Below are positions 1 to 6,958 of a stretch of 7,159 bases of DNA, one piece after another. The position numbers and the translations under genes were made by a program. How positions within the stretch are numbered: position 1 is the stretch's first letter; the number at the start of each line of letters is the position of its first letter. This stretch comes from an uncultured Pseudomonadota bacterium (GTDB taxonomy: Bacteria > Pseudomonadota > Gammaproteobacteria > Burkholderiales > SG8-39), in the NCBI GenBank assembly GCA_903895005.1, contig CAITSH010000500.1, forward strand, positions 1 to 7,159. The letters are read 5' to 3'. Below the pieces are notes generated by a model, which made no database searches, had not been told where the DNA came from, and saw nothing but the letters and a program-made list of their open reading frames with translations.

Positions 1-18
1 CTTCAATTCAGTTTCTAG

Positions 19-41
19 CCTGAGCCAAAGACAGGCTCAGG
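19..41 (-). terminator. Hairpin spanning the cysS stop codon (possible terminator)
   Basis: A perfect 8-bp inverted repeat (CCTGAGCC at 19-26 and GGCTCAGG at 34-41) encloses a 7-base loop. The cysS TGA stop (39-37 on the minus strand) lies inside the stem. No run of U follows on the minus strand, so this is not a textbook intrinsic terminator. It could stabilise the 3' end of the mRNA, act as a weak terminator, or be a chance repeat. The window ends 18 bases further on, so the downstream gene cannot be seen. Confidence 0.35.
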
Positions 42-1422
42 CCCGGCGCCAAGTCGTACCGACAGCAGAATCCTCCAAAATCACGCCACCCTCGGTAAGG
101 ACGGAACGGATTCTGTCCGCTTCAGAGAAATTTTTCGCTCGCTTTGCCGCCCCCCGCTCCGCGATCAGTCTTTCAATATCGACCGCCGCCAAAGTGGATG
201 CATCCATCACACCGGTCCGCAAAAAGACCGTTGATTCGCGCCCAAGCAGACCCAGATGTGCCCCTAACGAGCGCAGCAAAAGCCCCGCAGATTTGTCGCC
301 GCGGTTCACCTCCGCGGCGAGGTCAAACAAGACCGCCACCGCCTCCGGGGTATTGAAGTCATCGTCCATAGCCGCCTTGAACCTGGCTGCTTGTGTAGAG
401 GACCAATCCACAGGCGGACACACACATGACACCCCCTTCAGCGCGGTATACAGGCGTGTCAGCCCGCTACGAGCATCGTCAAGATGCTGATCGGAGTAAT
501 TTAACGCACTTCGGTAGTGAGCCCGTGTGATGAAAAAACGAATGACCTCGGGATCGTACTTTTTCAGGACCTCTCGAATCGTGAAGAAATTGCCCAGAGA
601 CTTCGACATCTTTTCGTTATCTACACGCACAAATCCAACGTGCATCCACGTGTTCACAAAGCGGCCGGAGGAAACACAGCCAGCCATCGCGCCTTCGGAC
701 TGCGCGATCTCGTTTTCGTGATGCGGAAACTGCAGATCTTGTCCACCGCCATGAATGTCGAATTGGGGCCCGAGCAACTCCGCTGACATCGCGGAGCACT
801 CAATGTGCCACCCCGGCCTGCCCCGGCCCCAAACTGAGTCCCAGAAAGGCTCCCCCTCCTTGGCGTGCTTCCACAACACAAAATCCAGAGGGTCGCGTTT
901 GCCGGAATTGACCTCAACGCGTTCCCCCGCGCGAAGATCGTCAAGGGATTTACCCGACAGCGCCCCATAGCCCGAAAACCCGCGCACAGCATAGTTCACG
1001 TCACCGTCCTGAGCCCGGTAGGCAAGTCCGCGTGACTCAAGAATACCGATCAGATCAAGCATCTTGGGTATGAAGTCCGTTGCGCGCGGCTCCACGTCTG
1101 GCGTTTGCACGCCCAAGGCAGCCGCGTCCTCGTCCATATAACGGATAAAACGCCCGGTGAGCATGCTTATGGACTCACCGTTCTCGACGGCACGCTGGAT
1201 TATCTTGTCGTCGATATCAGTGATATTGCGAACGTAGCGAACCTCATATCCAGAGGCTCGCAACCAACGCTGGACGAGGTCAAAGTCGACCATGACGCGC
1301 GCATGTCCGAGATGACAATAATCATAGACCGTCATGCCGCACACATACATTGCCACTTTGCCAGGCTCACGAGGAACGAATTCCTGTTTTGCGCGACTAA
1401 GGGTATTGAAGATTTTAAGCAT
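37..1422 (-). CDS. cysS: Cysteine--tRNA ligase (CysRS)
   Basis: Cytoplasmic class I aminoacyl-tRNA synthetase that charges tRNA-Cys with cysteine using ATP. The protein of 461 residues has the same length as the E. coli enzyme and resembles it closely throughout. The HIGH-type signature is HLGH at residues 37-40, and the KMSKS loop is at 271-275. The four zinc ligands known from E. coli CysRS are at the same positions: Cys28, Cys209 (in GWHIECSAM), His234 and Glu238 (in FPHHENE). The C-terminus ends GTTWRRA, as expected. The ATG at 1422 was chosen because it gives the family N-terminus [12 protein letters not shown] at 1458 in the same frame would add 12 residues with no family counterpart. 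No strong Shine-Dalgarno precedes the ATG. The gene is divergent from the envelope cluster on its right, as cysS is from ppiB-lpxH in E. coli. The identification is very secure. Confidence 0.98.
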   Translation of the reverse strand: MLKIFNTLSRAKQEFVPREPGKVAMYVCGMTVYDYCHLGHARVMVDFDLVQRWLRASGYEVRYVRNITDIDDKIIQRAVENGESISMLTGRFIRYMDEDAAALGVQTPDVEPRATDFIPKMLDLIGILESRGLAYRAQDGDVNYAVRGFSGYGALSGKSLDDLRAGERVEVNSGKRDPLDFVLWKHAKEGEPFWDSVWGRGRPGWHIECSAMSAELLGPQFDIHGGGQDLQFPHHENEIAQSEGAMAGCVSSGRFVNTWMHVGFVRVDNEKMSKSLGNFFTIREVLKKYDPEVIRFFITRAHYRSALNYSDQHLDDARSGLTRLYTALKGVSCVCPPVDWSSTQAARFKAAMDDDFNTPEAVAVLFDLAAEVNRGDKSAGLLLRSLGAHLGLLGRESTVFLRTGVMDASTLAAVDIERLIAERGAAKRAKNFSEADRIRSVLTEGGVILEDSAVGTTWRRA

Positions 1423-1494
1423 GTAAGGTCTGCCCCGTACGGGCGAAATGGGCTTCAACGCGGATTCCGCGAAATCGGCGGAAAATATTGATTA
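1423..1494. other. cysS leader with two short palindromes
   Basis: This is the part of the divergent intergenic region nearest cysS. It holds a perfect 10-base palindrome, CCCGTACGGG (1434-1443), 12 to 21 bases upstream of the cysS ATG. It also holds a 5-bp stem with a 3-base loop, CGCGG-ATT-CCGCG (1459-1471). Both would lie in the 5' untranslated RNA of cysS if transcription starts further upstream. They may be weak RNA hairpins or a protein-binding site. No clear minus-strand promoter could be fixed, so the cysS start of transcription is unassigned. Confidence 0.3.
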
Positions 1495-1525
1495 TTGTGA
1501 AGTTTGCGGAGATTTTTGATAAAAT
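1495..1525 (+). promoter_or_regulatory. Putative sigma70 promoter (extended -10) for the TPR-to-lpxH cluster
   Basis: The hexamer TAAAAT at 1520-1525 differs from the -10 consensus at one position. It is preceded by TGA, giving an extended -10 element (TGATAAAAT, 1517-1525). A partial -35, TTGTGA (1495-1500), lies at a long 19-base spacing, which is tolerated better when an extended -10 is present. Transcription would begin near 1532, leaving a leader of about 28 bases before the ATG at 1560. No other gap in the cluster is large enough for an obvious second promoter, so this may serve all five genes. Confidence 0.6.
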
Positions 1526-1559
1526 CGCCAGCTATCCAACGGCCCAAAAGTATACCACG

Positions 1560-2600
1560 ATGCAATCCACGCTCAGACTCACAGTCCTACTTCTCGGGTT
1601 CTTATTGTGTGGCTCCTCATGGGCTCAGTCCGATGATTTGCAGGAAGCCACGCGCCTCCTGCGCCAGGGCCAGTCAGCCCAGGCATTGGAAAAGGTAAAC
1701 CAGTTCCTTTCCGCCAAGCCACGGGATGCACAAGGACGTTTTTTAAGAGGGCTGATTCTTGTCGAACAAAACAAGACTGCGGAGGCTATTTCCGTTTTCA
1801 CTAAGCTCACCGAAGACTATCCGGAGCTGCCCGAGCCCTATAATAATCTGGCCGTGCTCTATGCCTCCCAAGGGCAATACGACAAAGCCAAGACATCGCT
1901 CGAAATGTCGATTCGCACCCATCCGAGCTACGCAACTGCGTACGAAAACCTCGGTGATGTGTACGCAAAACTTGCTACTCAAGCGTACGACAAAGCCCTT
2001 CAACTGGATTCGAATAACCCGACGGCACAGTCAAAGCTTTCTCTGATTCGTGACCTGTTTACCGGGTCCGTGCGCCCGGGCAAGACCTCCGGAAAAACCG
2101 AGCCGGCGCGTGTTGCAGCCACTCCCGCAGCGGTTGCACCTGCGGCAAAAGTGACGGAACCCAAGGCCCCAGAAGCGAAACCAGTCGAGGCGAAAGCCCC
2201 GGAAGCAGCAAAGACTGACACCAAGTCTGCGGCGCCCAAAACCACTCAGGTAAAATCCGACCCCGAGGAGGTAGTCAAGGCCGTCCGCGCATGGGCTGCT
2301 GCTTGGTCAAAAAAGGACGTCAATACATATCTGGCTTTCTACTCAAAGGACTTCAAAACCCCCAATGGCGAGCCACGTGCAGAGTGGGAAGGCGCGCGCA
2401 AGCAGCGAATCAACGCCCCAAAGAAGATTGATGTTGGCATCGAAGCCCCGAAAGTCACGCTCGCGGACACCAACAATGCCTCGGTCAGTTTCCGTCAGCA
2501 ATACCGATCCGACACGCTAAAAGCCAGCAGCAGCAAAACTCTGGTTTTGGTTAAAAGCGACGGACGATGGCTAATTCAGCAGGAACGAGTCAGCAACTGA
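1560..2600 (+). CDS. Secreted TPR protein with C-terminal NTF2-like domain
   Basis: Predicted periplasmic scaffold protein of 346 residues whose exact function is unknown. An N-terminal signal peptide (hydrophobic core about 7-17, likely cleavage after SSWA at residue 22) decides the start at ATG 1560. A TTG at 1488 in frame would bury this signal behind 24 extra residues. Tetratricopeptide repeats fill roughly 23-163. The third is clear (PYNNLAVLYASQGQYDKAK), and the fourth appears shortened at its inter-helix turn (YAKLATQAYDKAL). A low-complexity linker rich in Ala, Pro, Lys and Glu follows (about 164-233), then an NTF2-like domain (about 234-346) with a W-x3-W, YLAFYSKDF and a terminal GRWLI motif. 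The same type of C-terminal domain ends the next protein. Its stop codon overlaps that gene's start (TGATG), indicating translational coupling and a probable joint role in peptidoglycan remodelling. The architecture is seen directly; the role is inferred. Confidence 0.85.
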   Translation: MQSTLRLTVLLLGFLLCGSSWAQSDDLQEATRLLRQGQSAQALEKVNQFLSAKPRDAQGRFLRGLILVEQNKTAEAISVFTKLTEDYPELPEPYNNLAVLYASQGQYDKAKTSLEMSIRTHPSYATAYENLGDVYAKLATQAYDKALQLDSNNPTAQSKLSLIRDLFTGSVRPGKTSGKTEPARVAATPAAVAPAAKVTEPKAPEAKPVEAKAPEAAKTDTKSAAPKTTQVKSDPEEVVKAVRAWAAAWSKKDVNTYLAFYSKDFKTPNGEPRAEWEGARKQRINAPKKIDVGIEAPKVTLADTNNASVSFRQQYRSDTLKASSSKTLVLVKSDGRWLIQQERVSN

Positions 2601-3781
2601 TGCAGCCTGTCAAATACGTTCGAAAAACACTGCTCGCAGCGACAGTTTTTTCAGCGATTTTCATCTCCTCGCCGGTCTACGCGGACCCCGGACCAGAAGC
2701 GCTTTTAAACCAGGTATTTGACGCAATCAACCAGAACCGCCTCGACACGGCGTTAACGCAGGTCGAAGCGCTTCTGCGAAGCAACCCCAACTTCCGGCTT
2801 GCAAATTTGATCAAGGGGGATTTGCTGATAGCAAGGAGTCGCCCCTTGCGCAGCCTTGGCGATGCGCCGAACGCGCCGCGCGAAAAGCTCGAAGATTTGC
2901 GCGCCGAAGCCATAGCCCGTTTGAAAGCGTACCGGGAACGTCCGCCCGCCGACAAGGTGCCTCGCTACATAATCGAAATGCAACCCGAACAGCGCTATGC
3001 CGTTGTGGTCGACGCTCAAAGAGCGCGTCTCTTTTTATATCAAAATGTGGGCGGTGTGCCACGCCTCGCTGCAGACTACTACATCAGTGCCGGCAAACGC
3101 GGAATGGACAAAATACGCGAGGGCGACGAAAAAACACCGATCGGCGTGTATTACGTCACCGCCAACCTGCCCAGATCAAAACTCACGGATTTTTATGGCA
3201 GCGGCGCATTTCCCATAAGCTACCCCAACGAATGGGACAAGCGCCTAGGCAGAAACGGCCACGGCATCTGGTTGCATGGCACGCCCTCCGACACGTTCAG
3301 CCGTCCGCCCCGCGCCAGCAATGGCTGCGTAGTCCTCTCCAACCGCGACCTTGACGCGCTGGCAAAAACGCTGCAAGTAGGCCTTACTCCGGTGATCATC
3401 AGCGAAAAAATAGAATGGCAATCGGTCGATGAACTTGCTGCCGATCGCAAGGCGCTAAAGGATGCCATCGAACAATGGCGTGCGGACTGGGAGAGTCGCG
3501 ACACGGGCCGCTATCTGAAGCATTACTCCAAAAAATTCTCATCCGGAAACCAAGACTATGCCGCATGGGCCAAGCATAAGGAAGGAGTCAATGCCGGCAA
3601 GGAATGGATCAAGGTTGGGGTAAACGGCGCCAGCATATTTCGCAGTCCCGGACAGGATCTGGTCGTCGTCAGCTTTGAGCAGGATTACAGGTCTAACAAC
3701 CTCACCAATGCCATGAAAAAACGCCAGTACTGGATAAACGAAGGTGGCCACTGGCGCATCGTCTACGAGGGCGCCGCGTAA
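2600..3781 (+). CDS. Secreted YkuD-domain (L,D-transpeptidase family) protein with NTF2-like C-terminus
   Basis: Predicted periplasmic peptidoglycan enzyme of 393 residues. The start at ATG 2600 overlaps the upstream TGA by one base, with GGAACGAG about 11 bases upstream. It gives a signal peptide ending SSPVYA at about residue 28. An in-frame ATG at 2567 would add 11 polar residues. A short helical, TPR-like segment covers about 29-65. The YkuD domain spans roughly 120-270. Its active site has His221 (NGHGIW), His226 (LHGT) and the nucleophile Cys243 in SNGCVVLSN. The family usually has Arg after the Cys (SxGCxR), and here it is Val, so hydrolysis (carboxypeptidase or amidase-like) is as possible as transpeptidation. 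Residues about 279-393 form an NTF2-like domain (QWRADW, YLKHYSKKF, GHWRIVY) akin to that of the upstream protein. This YkuD plus NTF2-like layout recalls Helicobacter Csd6, an L,D-carboxypeptidase that affects cell shape. Family membership is secure; the precise reaction is not. Confidence 0.9.
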   Translation: MQPVKYVRKTLLAATVFSAIFISSPVYADPGPEALLNQVFDAINQNRLDTALTQVEALLRSNPNFRLANLIKGDLLIARSRPLRSLGDAPNAPREKLEDLRAEAIARLKAYRERPPADKVPRYIIEMQPEQRYAVVVDAQRARLFLYQNVGGVPRLAADYYISAGKRGMDKIREGDEKTPIGVYYVTANLPRSKLTDFYGSGAFPISYPNEWDKRLGRNGHGIWLHGTPSDTFSRPPRASNGCVVLSNRDLDALAKTLQVGLTPVIISEKIEWQSVDELAADRKALKDAIEQWRADWESRDTGRYLKHYSKKFSSGNQDYAAWAKHKEGVNAGKEWIKVGVNGASIFRSPGQDLVVVSFEQDYRSNNLTNAMKKRQYWINEGGHWRIVYEGAA

Positions 3782-3804
3782 GCGGAAAACCTTAAAAGGA
3801 ACCT

Positions 3805-4386
3805 ATGAAAATGAAATTTGCGCTTGCGTTAGCTTTTGCCATTTCCTTTGCCTCCTGCGCGTCGTTCGCACAGCAGGTGGAGATCAAGACCAATCAAGGC
3901 TCGATCACAGTTGAACTGTACGGAGACAAGGCGCCCGCCACCGTCACGAATTTTCTGCAATACGCAAAAGACGGCTTTTATTCCGGAACGGTTTTCCATC
4001 GTGTGATCGACGGTTTTATGATTCAGGGGGGCGGATTCGCACCTGATATGCGAGAAAAACGCACCCGCGCCCCAATCAAGAACGAAGCGGACTCCGGCAT
4101 CAAGGCCGGCCTTCGTAACACAGCCGGGACACTAGCGATGGCCCGCACCCCTGATCCGGATTCGGCCAGCGCACAGTTTTTTATCAATCTCAAGGACAAC
4201 GATTTTCTTAACCACAGTGCCCCGACCCAATCTGGTTGGGGCTATGCCGTTTTTGGGAAAGTCACAAAGGGCATGGATGTGGTCCAACAGATTGCAAAGG
4301 TCGATACTGCATCGGCTGGCCCACACCAAAACGTTCCACGCAACCCGGTCATTATCGAGTCCGTTCAGATCCTTCCGGCCAAATAA
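3805..4386 (+). CDS. ppiA: Periplasmic cyclophilin-type peptidyl-prolyl cis-trans isomerase
   Basis: Catalyses cis-trans isomerisation of Xaa-Pro bonds and probably assists folding of envelope proteins. The protein has 193 residues (E. coli PpiA has 190). A signal peptide covers residues 1-22, with cleavage likely after ASFA. A Cys at 18 within FASC is a poor lipobox, so export by signal peptidase I is preferred over a lipoprotein. The cyclophilin core starts at VEIKTNQGS. Catalytic-site motifs are [15 protein letters not shown] (Arg66, Phe71, Gln74) and [13 protein letters not shown] (Phe125/126). AAGGA (3796-3800) precedes the start. It lies only 4 bases from ATG 3805, while an ATG at 3811 (residue 3) has a more usual 10-base spacing, so either may be used. 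It sits 23 bases after the YkuD gene and 44 bases before the cytoplasmic paralogue. Confidence 0.93.
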   Translation: MKMKFALALAFAISFASCASFAQQVEIKTNQGSITVELYGDKAPATVTNFLQYAKDGFYSGTVFHRVIDGFMIQGGGFAPDMREKRTRAPIKNEADSGIKAGLRNTAGTLAMARTPDPDSASAQFFINLKDNDFLNHSAPTQSGWGYAVFGKVTKGMDVVQQIAKVDTASAGPHQNVPRNPVIIESVQILPAK

Positions 4387-4430
4387 AGATTCGCCAATAT
4401 CCAATTCATAAACTCAATCAGACAAAAACT

Positions 4431-4925
4431 ATGGTCACCCTGCATACAAACCACGGCATCATCAAACTCGAACTCGACGCAGACAAGGCGCCTGAAACCG
4501 TCAAGAATTTCCTTGAACACGTGGAAAGCGGACACTACAGCAATACGGTCTTTCATCGCGTCATTGACGGTTTCATGATCCAGGGCGGCGGATTTGAGCC
4601 GGGCATGAAGCAAAAACCAACCAAGGCGCCGATCAAGAACGAGGCGGGTAACGGCCTAAAAAATGACCGATACACCATCGCCATGGCGCGTACCTCGGAT
4701 CCCCATTCGGCGACCGCGCAATTCTTCATAAACATCAAGGACAATGACTTTTTGAACCATACTGCGCCAAGCGGCCAAGGCTGGGGCTATTGCGTGTTTG
4801 GGAAAGTCGTGGAAGGGCAAGACGTTGTGGACAAGATCAAGGCTGTCGACACGGGCAGCAGCGGCTTTCATCAGGATGTTCCGGTAGAGGATGTCATCAT
4901 CGAACGGGCGGAAGTTGTCGCCTGA
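4431..4925 (+). CDS. ppiB: Cytoplasmic cyclophilin-type peptidyl-prolyl cis-trans isomerase B
   Basis: Cytoplasmic prolyl isomerase of 164 residues, the same length as E. coli PpiB and close to it end to end (it begins MVTLHTNHG and contains [12 protein letters not shown]). It has no signal peptide. Active-site residues include Arg43 and Phe48 in [15 protein letters not shown], Gln51, and Phe98/99 in SATAQFFIN. The start at ATG 4431 is set by this match. The frame stays open upstream to 4236, but that extension overlaps ppiA and has no cyclophilin sequence. No good Shine-Dalgarno is visible in the A-rich 44-base gap, so translation may be weak or depend on upstream ribosomes. The ppiB-lpxH order, divergent from cysS, matches E. 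coli. Confidence 0.96.
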   Translation: MVTLHTNHGIIKLELDADKAPETVKNFLEHVESGHYSNTVFHRVIDGFMIQGGGFEPGMKQKPTKAPIKNEAGNGLKNDRYTIAMARTSDPHSATAQFFINIKDNDFLNHTAPSGQGWGYCVFGKVVEGQDVVDKIKAVDTGSSGFHQDVPVEDVIIERAEVVA

Positions 4926-4928
4926 GTG

Positions 4929-5651
4929 ATGCGTCCGGCACTGTTCATCTCCGACTTGCATCTGTCGGAGGACAGAGCGGAGATTAACCGGGTATTTTTC
5001 CGGTTTATGAACGGACGGGCGCGTGACGCTTCCGCACTTTTTATTCTCGGTGATCTTTTCGATTACTGGGCTGGCGACGACGATTGTGATGCCCCGCTCA
5101 ACGCGGCGGTAATTGACGCGATAGCCGGCCTCGCCGAATCTGGCGTGAGGGTAAGTTTTATCCCCGGCAATCGCGATTTCCTCGTCGGGGATGAATTTGC
5201 GCGACGGTCGCAGTTGACCATTCTCCCCGACCCTACCAAGCTTGACCTATTCGGGACTCAAACCTTGCTAACGCACGGGGATACGTTATGCACGGACGAT
5301 CATGAATACATGATGTTTCGTGAGCAAATCCGATCCGATTCCTGGGCCCGCGATTTTCTGTCTAAAACACTTGCCTCGCGCAAAGCCATCATCGGCGGCC
5401 TGCGCCGTCAAAGCGAAGATGAAAAACGCTCTAAAGCGGCAGAGATCATGGACGTAAATGGCGATGCGGTCGACAATTTCCTGCGCATCCAGGGCTATCC
5501 AAGACTGATTCATGGGCATACCCACCGCGCAGCCCGGCACGAGCACATTGTGGACGGACATACTTGTGAGCGCTTGGTTCTGCCCGATTGGTATCAGCAG
5601 GGCTCCGCACTCGTGTGCGACGTGCACGGGTGCAGGCAGGAGATGCTCTGA
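4929..5651 (+). CDS. lpxH: UDP-2,3-diacylglucosamine pyrophosphohydrolase
   Basis: Peripheral inner-membrane enzyme of lipid A synthesis that hydrolyses UDP-2,3-diacylglucosamine to lipid X and UMP. The 240-residue protein has the calcineurin-like metallophosphoesterase motifs in order: DLH (Asp9, His11), GDLFDYW (Asp42), GNRDF (Asn81), HGDTLCTDD (His116) and HGHTH (His197, His199). These match the manganese ligands known from E. coli LpxH. The ppiB stop is followed by GTGATG. ATG 4929 gives the family start MRPALFISDLHL, while GTG 4926 would add one residue and is not excluded. Only 3 bases separate it from ppiB, so translational coupling is likely. It is the last gene of the rightward cluster and converges on metZ. 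Confidence 0.96.
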   Translation: MRPALFISDLHLSEDRAEINRVFFRFMNGRARDASALFILGDLFDYWAGDDDCDAPLNAAVIDAIAGLAESGVRVSFIPGNRDFLVGDEFARRSQLTILPDPTKLDLFGTQTLLTHGDTLCTDDHEYMMFREQIRSDSWARDFLSKTLASRKAIIGGLRRQSEDEKRSKAAEIMDVNGDAVDNFLRIQGYPRLIHGHTHRAARHEHIVDGHTCERLVLPDWYQQGSALVCDVHGCRQEML

Positions 5652-5665
5652 CGCCCCGAGCTATG

Positions 5666-5712
5666 CAGGCCTAAGCGCCTGAACTAACCGGAAATGCCCG
5701 CCAGGCGCGGGT
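5666..5712. terminator. Two hairpins between convergent lpxH and metZ
   Basis: The 83-base gap between the two stop codons contains two inverted repeats. The first is CAGGC (5666-5670) with GCCTG (5677-5681). The second, stronger one is GCCCGC (5696-5701) with GCGGGT (5707-5712). Neither is followed by a clear run of U on either strand; the minus-strand side of the second reads ATTT only. They may act as weak bidirectional terminators or block RNase digestion of both transcripts. The position between convergent genes is the main argument. Confidence 0.4.
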
Positions 5713-5734
5713 TCCCGGGTTGCTCCATCCCCGG

Positions 5735-6907
5735 CTAACCAAGGCCGCGGGCGAGGTCCTTGCGCAAGTCTTTCACCGACTCAAGGCCCACCGCGATCCT
5801 TAACAACCCGTCTCCGATGCCTGCAGCGGCTCTCGCCGCCTGATTGATTCTGCCGTGCGTTGTCGTTGCCGGATGGGTAATGGTGGTTTTCGTATCCCCT
5901 AGGTTTGCGGTGATCGAGATCATCCGCGTGGAATCGACAACCCGCCACGCCCCCGCCTTTCCGCCCCTGACATCAAAGGCCACAACCGCCCCGCCTGAGC
6001 GCTGTTGACGCATTGCAAGCGCGTGCTGGGGGTGAGATGACAGACCAGGGTAATAGACACGATCGATCCCCGGATGTGCCTCCAGCCAAAGCGCAAGCTC
6101 AAGGGCTGCAGCCGATTGTGCCGCCATTCGAATTCGTAGCGTCTCCATTCCCTTCAATAAGACCCAGGCATTGAACGCGCTAAGCGCCGGACCGGCGTTG
6201 CGCATGAATGGCAACACCTTTTCATCGATGTATTTCCGATCTGCGACAATCGCGCCTCCAAGGACCCGGCCCTGCCCGTCCAGATATTTCGTCGCCGAAT
6301 GAATGATGATATCGGCGCCAAATTCCAGCGGCCGTTGAAGCGCGGGACTGCAAAAACAGTTGTCCACCACCAAAACGGCACCGGCCCTGTGCGCGACATC
6401 TGCCAATGCGGCAATGTCAGCGACCTCGGTTAGCGGGTTGGATGGCGATTCAATAAACAACATGCGTGTTTCCGGACGTACAGCTGCCTGCCATTCATCG
6501 GGTTTGGTCAGGTCGACAAAGGTCGTCACGACGCCAAAGCGTGACATCTGGTTTGCGAACAACTGAACGGTCGAGCCGAAAAGGCTGTGGGACGCAATTA
6601 CGTGATCCCCAGCCTTCAAGACTGTCATAGCGCAGACCAAAATGGCAGACATGCCGCTAGCGGTAGCCATGCACGCTTCCGCCCCTTCGAGCGCCGCCAA
6701 CCGGTCTTGGAAGGCCGTAACCGTCGGATTCGTAAAACGAGAGTAGATATTGCCCGCCTCGGTACCACTAAAACGGGCGGCAGCCTGGGCTGCACTATCG
6801 AATACGTAACTAGAGGTCAGAAACAACGCCTCAGAATGCTCATTAAACTGACTGCGTGCGATTCCTGCACGCACCGCCAGCGTTTCCAGATCGTAGTTTT
6901 CAGACAT
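5735..6907 (-). CDS. metZ: O-succinylhomoserine sulfhydrylase
   Basis: PLP-dependent enzyme that makes homocysteine from O-succinylhomoserine and sulfide, bypassing cystathionine in methionine synthesis. The 390-residue protein has the Cys/Met-metabolism PLP fold. Visible sites are the YSR motif (Tyr55, Arg57), ASGMSA (84-89), Asp182 in VVDN, and the PLP lysine Lys207 in SATKYLDGQGRVLGG. The SHSLFGST segment (107-113), with Phe where cystathionine gamma-synthases commonly have Tyr, and the place next to a purF-like end favour MetZ over MetB or MetC. O-acetylhomoserine as substrate cannot be ruled out from sequence. GGAAG (6918-6914) lies 6 bases before ATG 6907. The leader carries a SAM-II-like aptamer and a terminator, so expression should fall when S-adenosylmethionine is high. 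Confidence 0.94.
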   Translation of the reverse strand: MSENYDLETLAVRAGIARSQFNEHSEALFLTSSYVFDSAAQAAARFSGTEAGNIYSRFTNPTVTAFQDRLAALEGAEACMATASGMSAILVCAMTVLKAGDHVIASHSLFGSTVQLFANQMSRFGVVTTFVDLTKPDEWQAAVRPETRMLFIESPSNPLTEVADIAALADVAHRAGAVLVVDNCFCSPALQRPLEFGADIIIHSATKYLDGQGRVLGGAIVADRKYIDEKVLPFMRNAGPALSAFNAWVLLKGMETLRIRMAAQSAAALELALWLEAHPGIDRVYYPGLSSHPQHALAMRQQRSGGAVVAFDVRGGKAGAWRVVDSTRMISITANLGDTKTTITHPATTTHGRINQAARAAAGIGDGLLRIAVGLESVKDLRKDLARGLG

Positions 6908-6921
6908 CTTAAGCTTCCAAT

Positions 6922-6957
6922 AAAAAAACCCGCCACGGCCGATAGCCAGAACGGGTT
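6922..6957 (-). terminator. Intrinsic terminator in the metZ leader (riboswitch expression platform)
   Basis: On the minus strand AACCCG (6957-6952) pairs with CGGGTT (6932-6927), and the run of T continues to 6922, seven in all. A GGC/GCC inner stem (6947-6945 with 6939-6937) closes the loop. This is a classic rho-independent terminator, yet it sits between the aptamer and the metZ Shine-Dalgarno, only 14 bases before the ATG. That placement suits ligand-controlled attenuation. It may also stop read-through from purF. Confidence 0.8.
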
Positions 6958-6958
6958 G

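Noticed and set aside
654..992. Second minus-strand frame of 112 codons inside cysS
   Set aside because: It is fully nested in another frame of cysS, with no start signal and no recognisable domain.
1105..1491. Plus-strand open frame of 128 codons opposite the 5' part of cysS
   Set aside because: It lies antisense to a secure cysS gene, resembles no family I know, and is one of several such frames caused by codon bias on the other strand.
1488..1559. TTG start that lengthens the TPR protein by 24 residues
   Set aside because: It would place a charged, unrelated stretch ahead of a clear signal peptide, and it starts upstream of the probable -10 element, hence outside the transcript.
1423..1559. 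A T-box or other amino-acid-sensing leader for cysS
   Set aside because: T-boxes are features of Gram-positive bacteria, and none of their conserved motifs is visible; only short palindromes are present.
3856..3860. Possible lipoprotein cysteine (FASC) in the PpiA signal peptide
   Set aside because: Phe at the -3 position is a poor lipobox, and a good signal peptidase I site (ASFA before QQ) follows four residues later.
4236..4430. N-terminal extension of the ppiB frame
   Set aside because: It overlaps the end of ppiA in another frame, and its residues do not resemble a cyclophilin or a signal peptide. ATG 4431 reproduces the E. coli PpiB start exactly.
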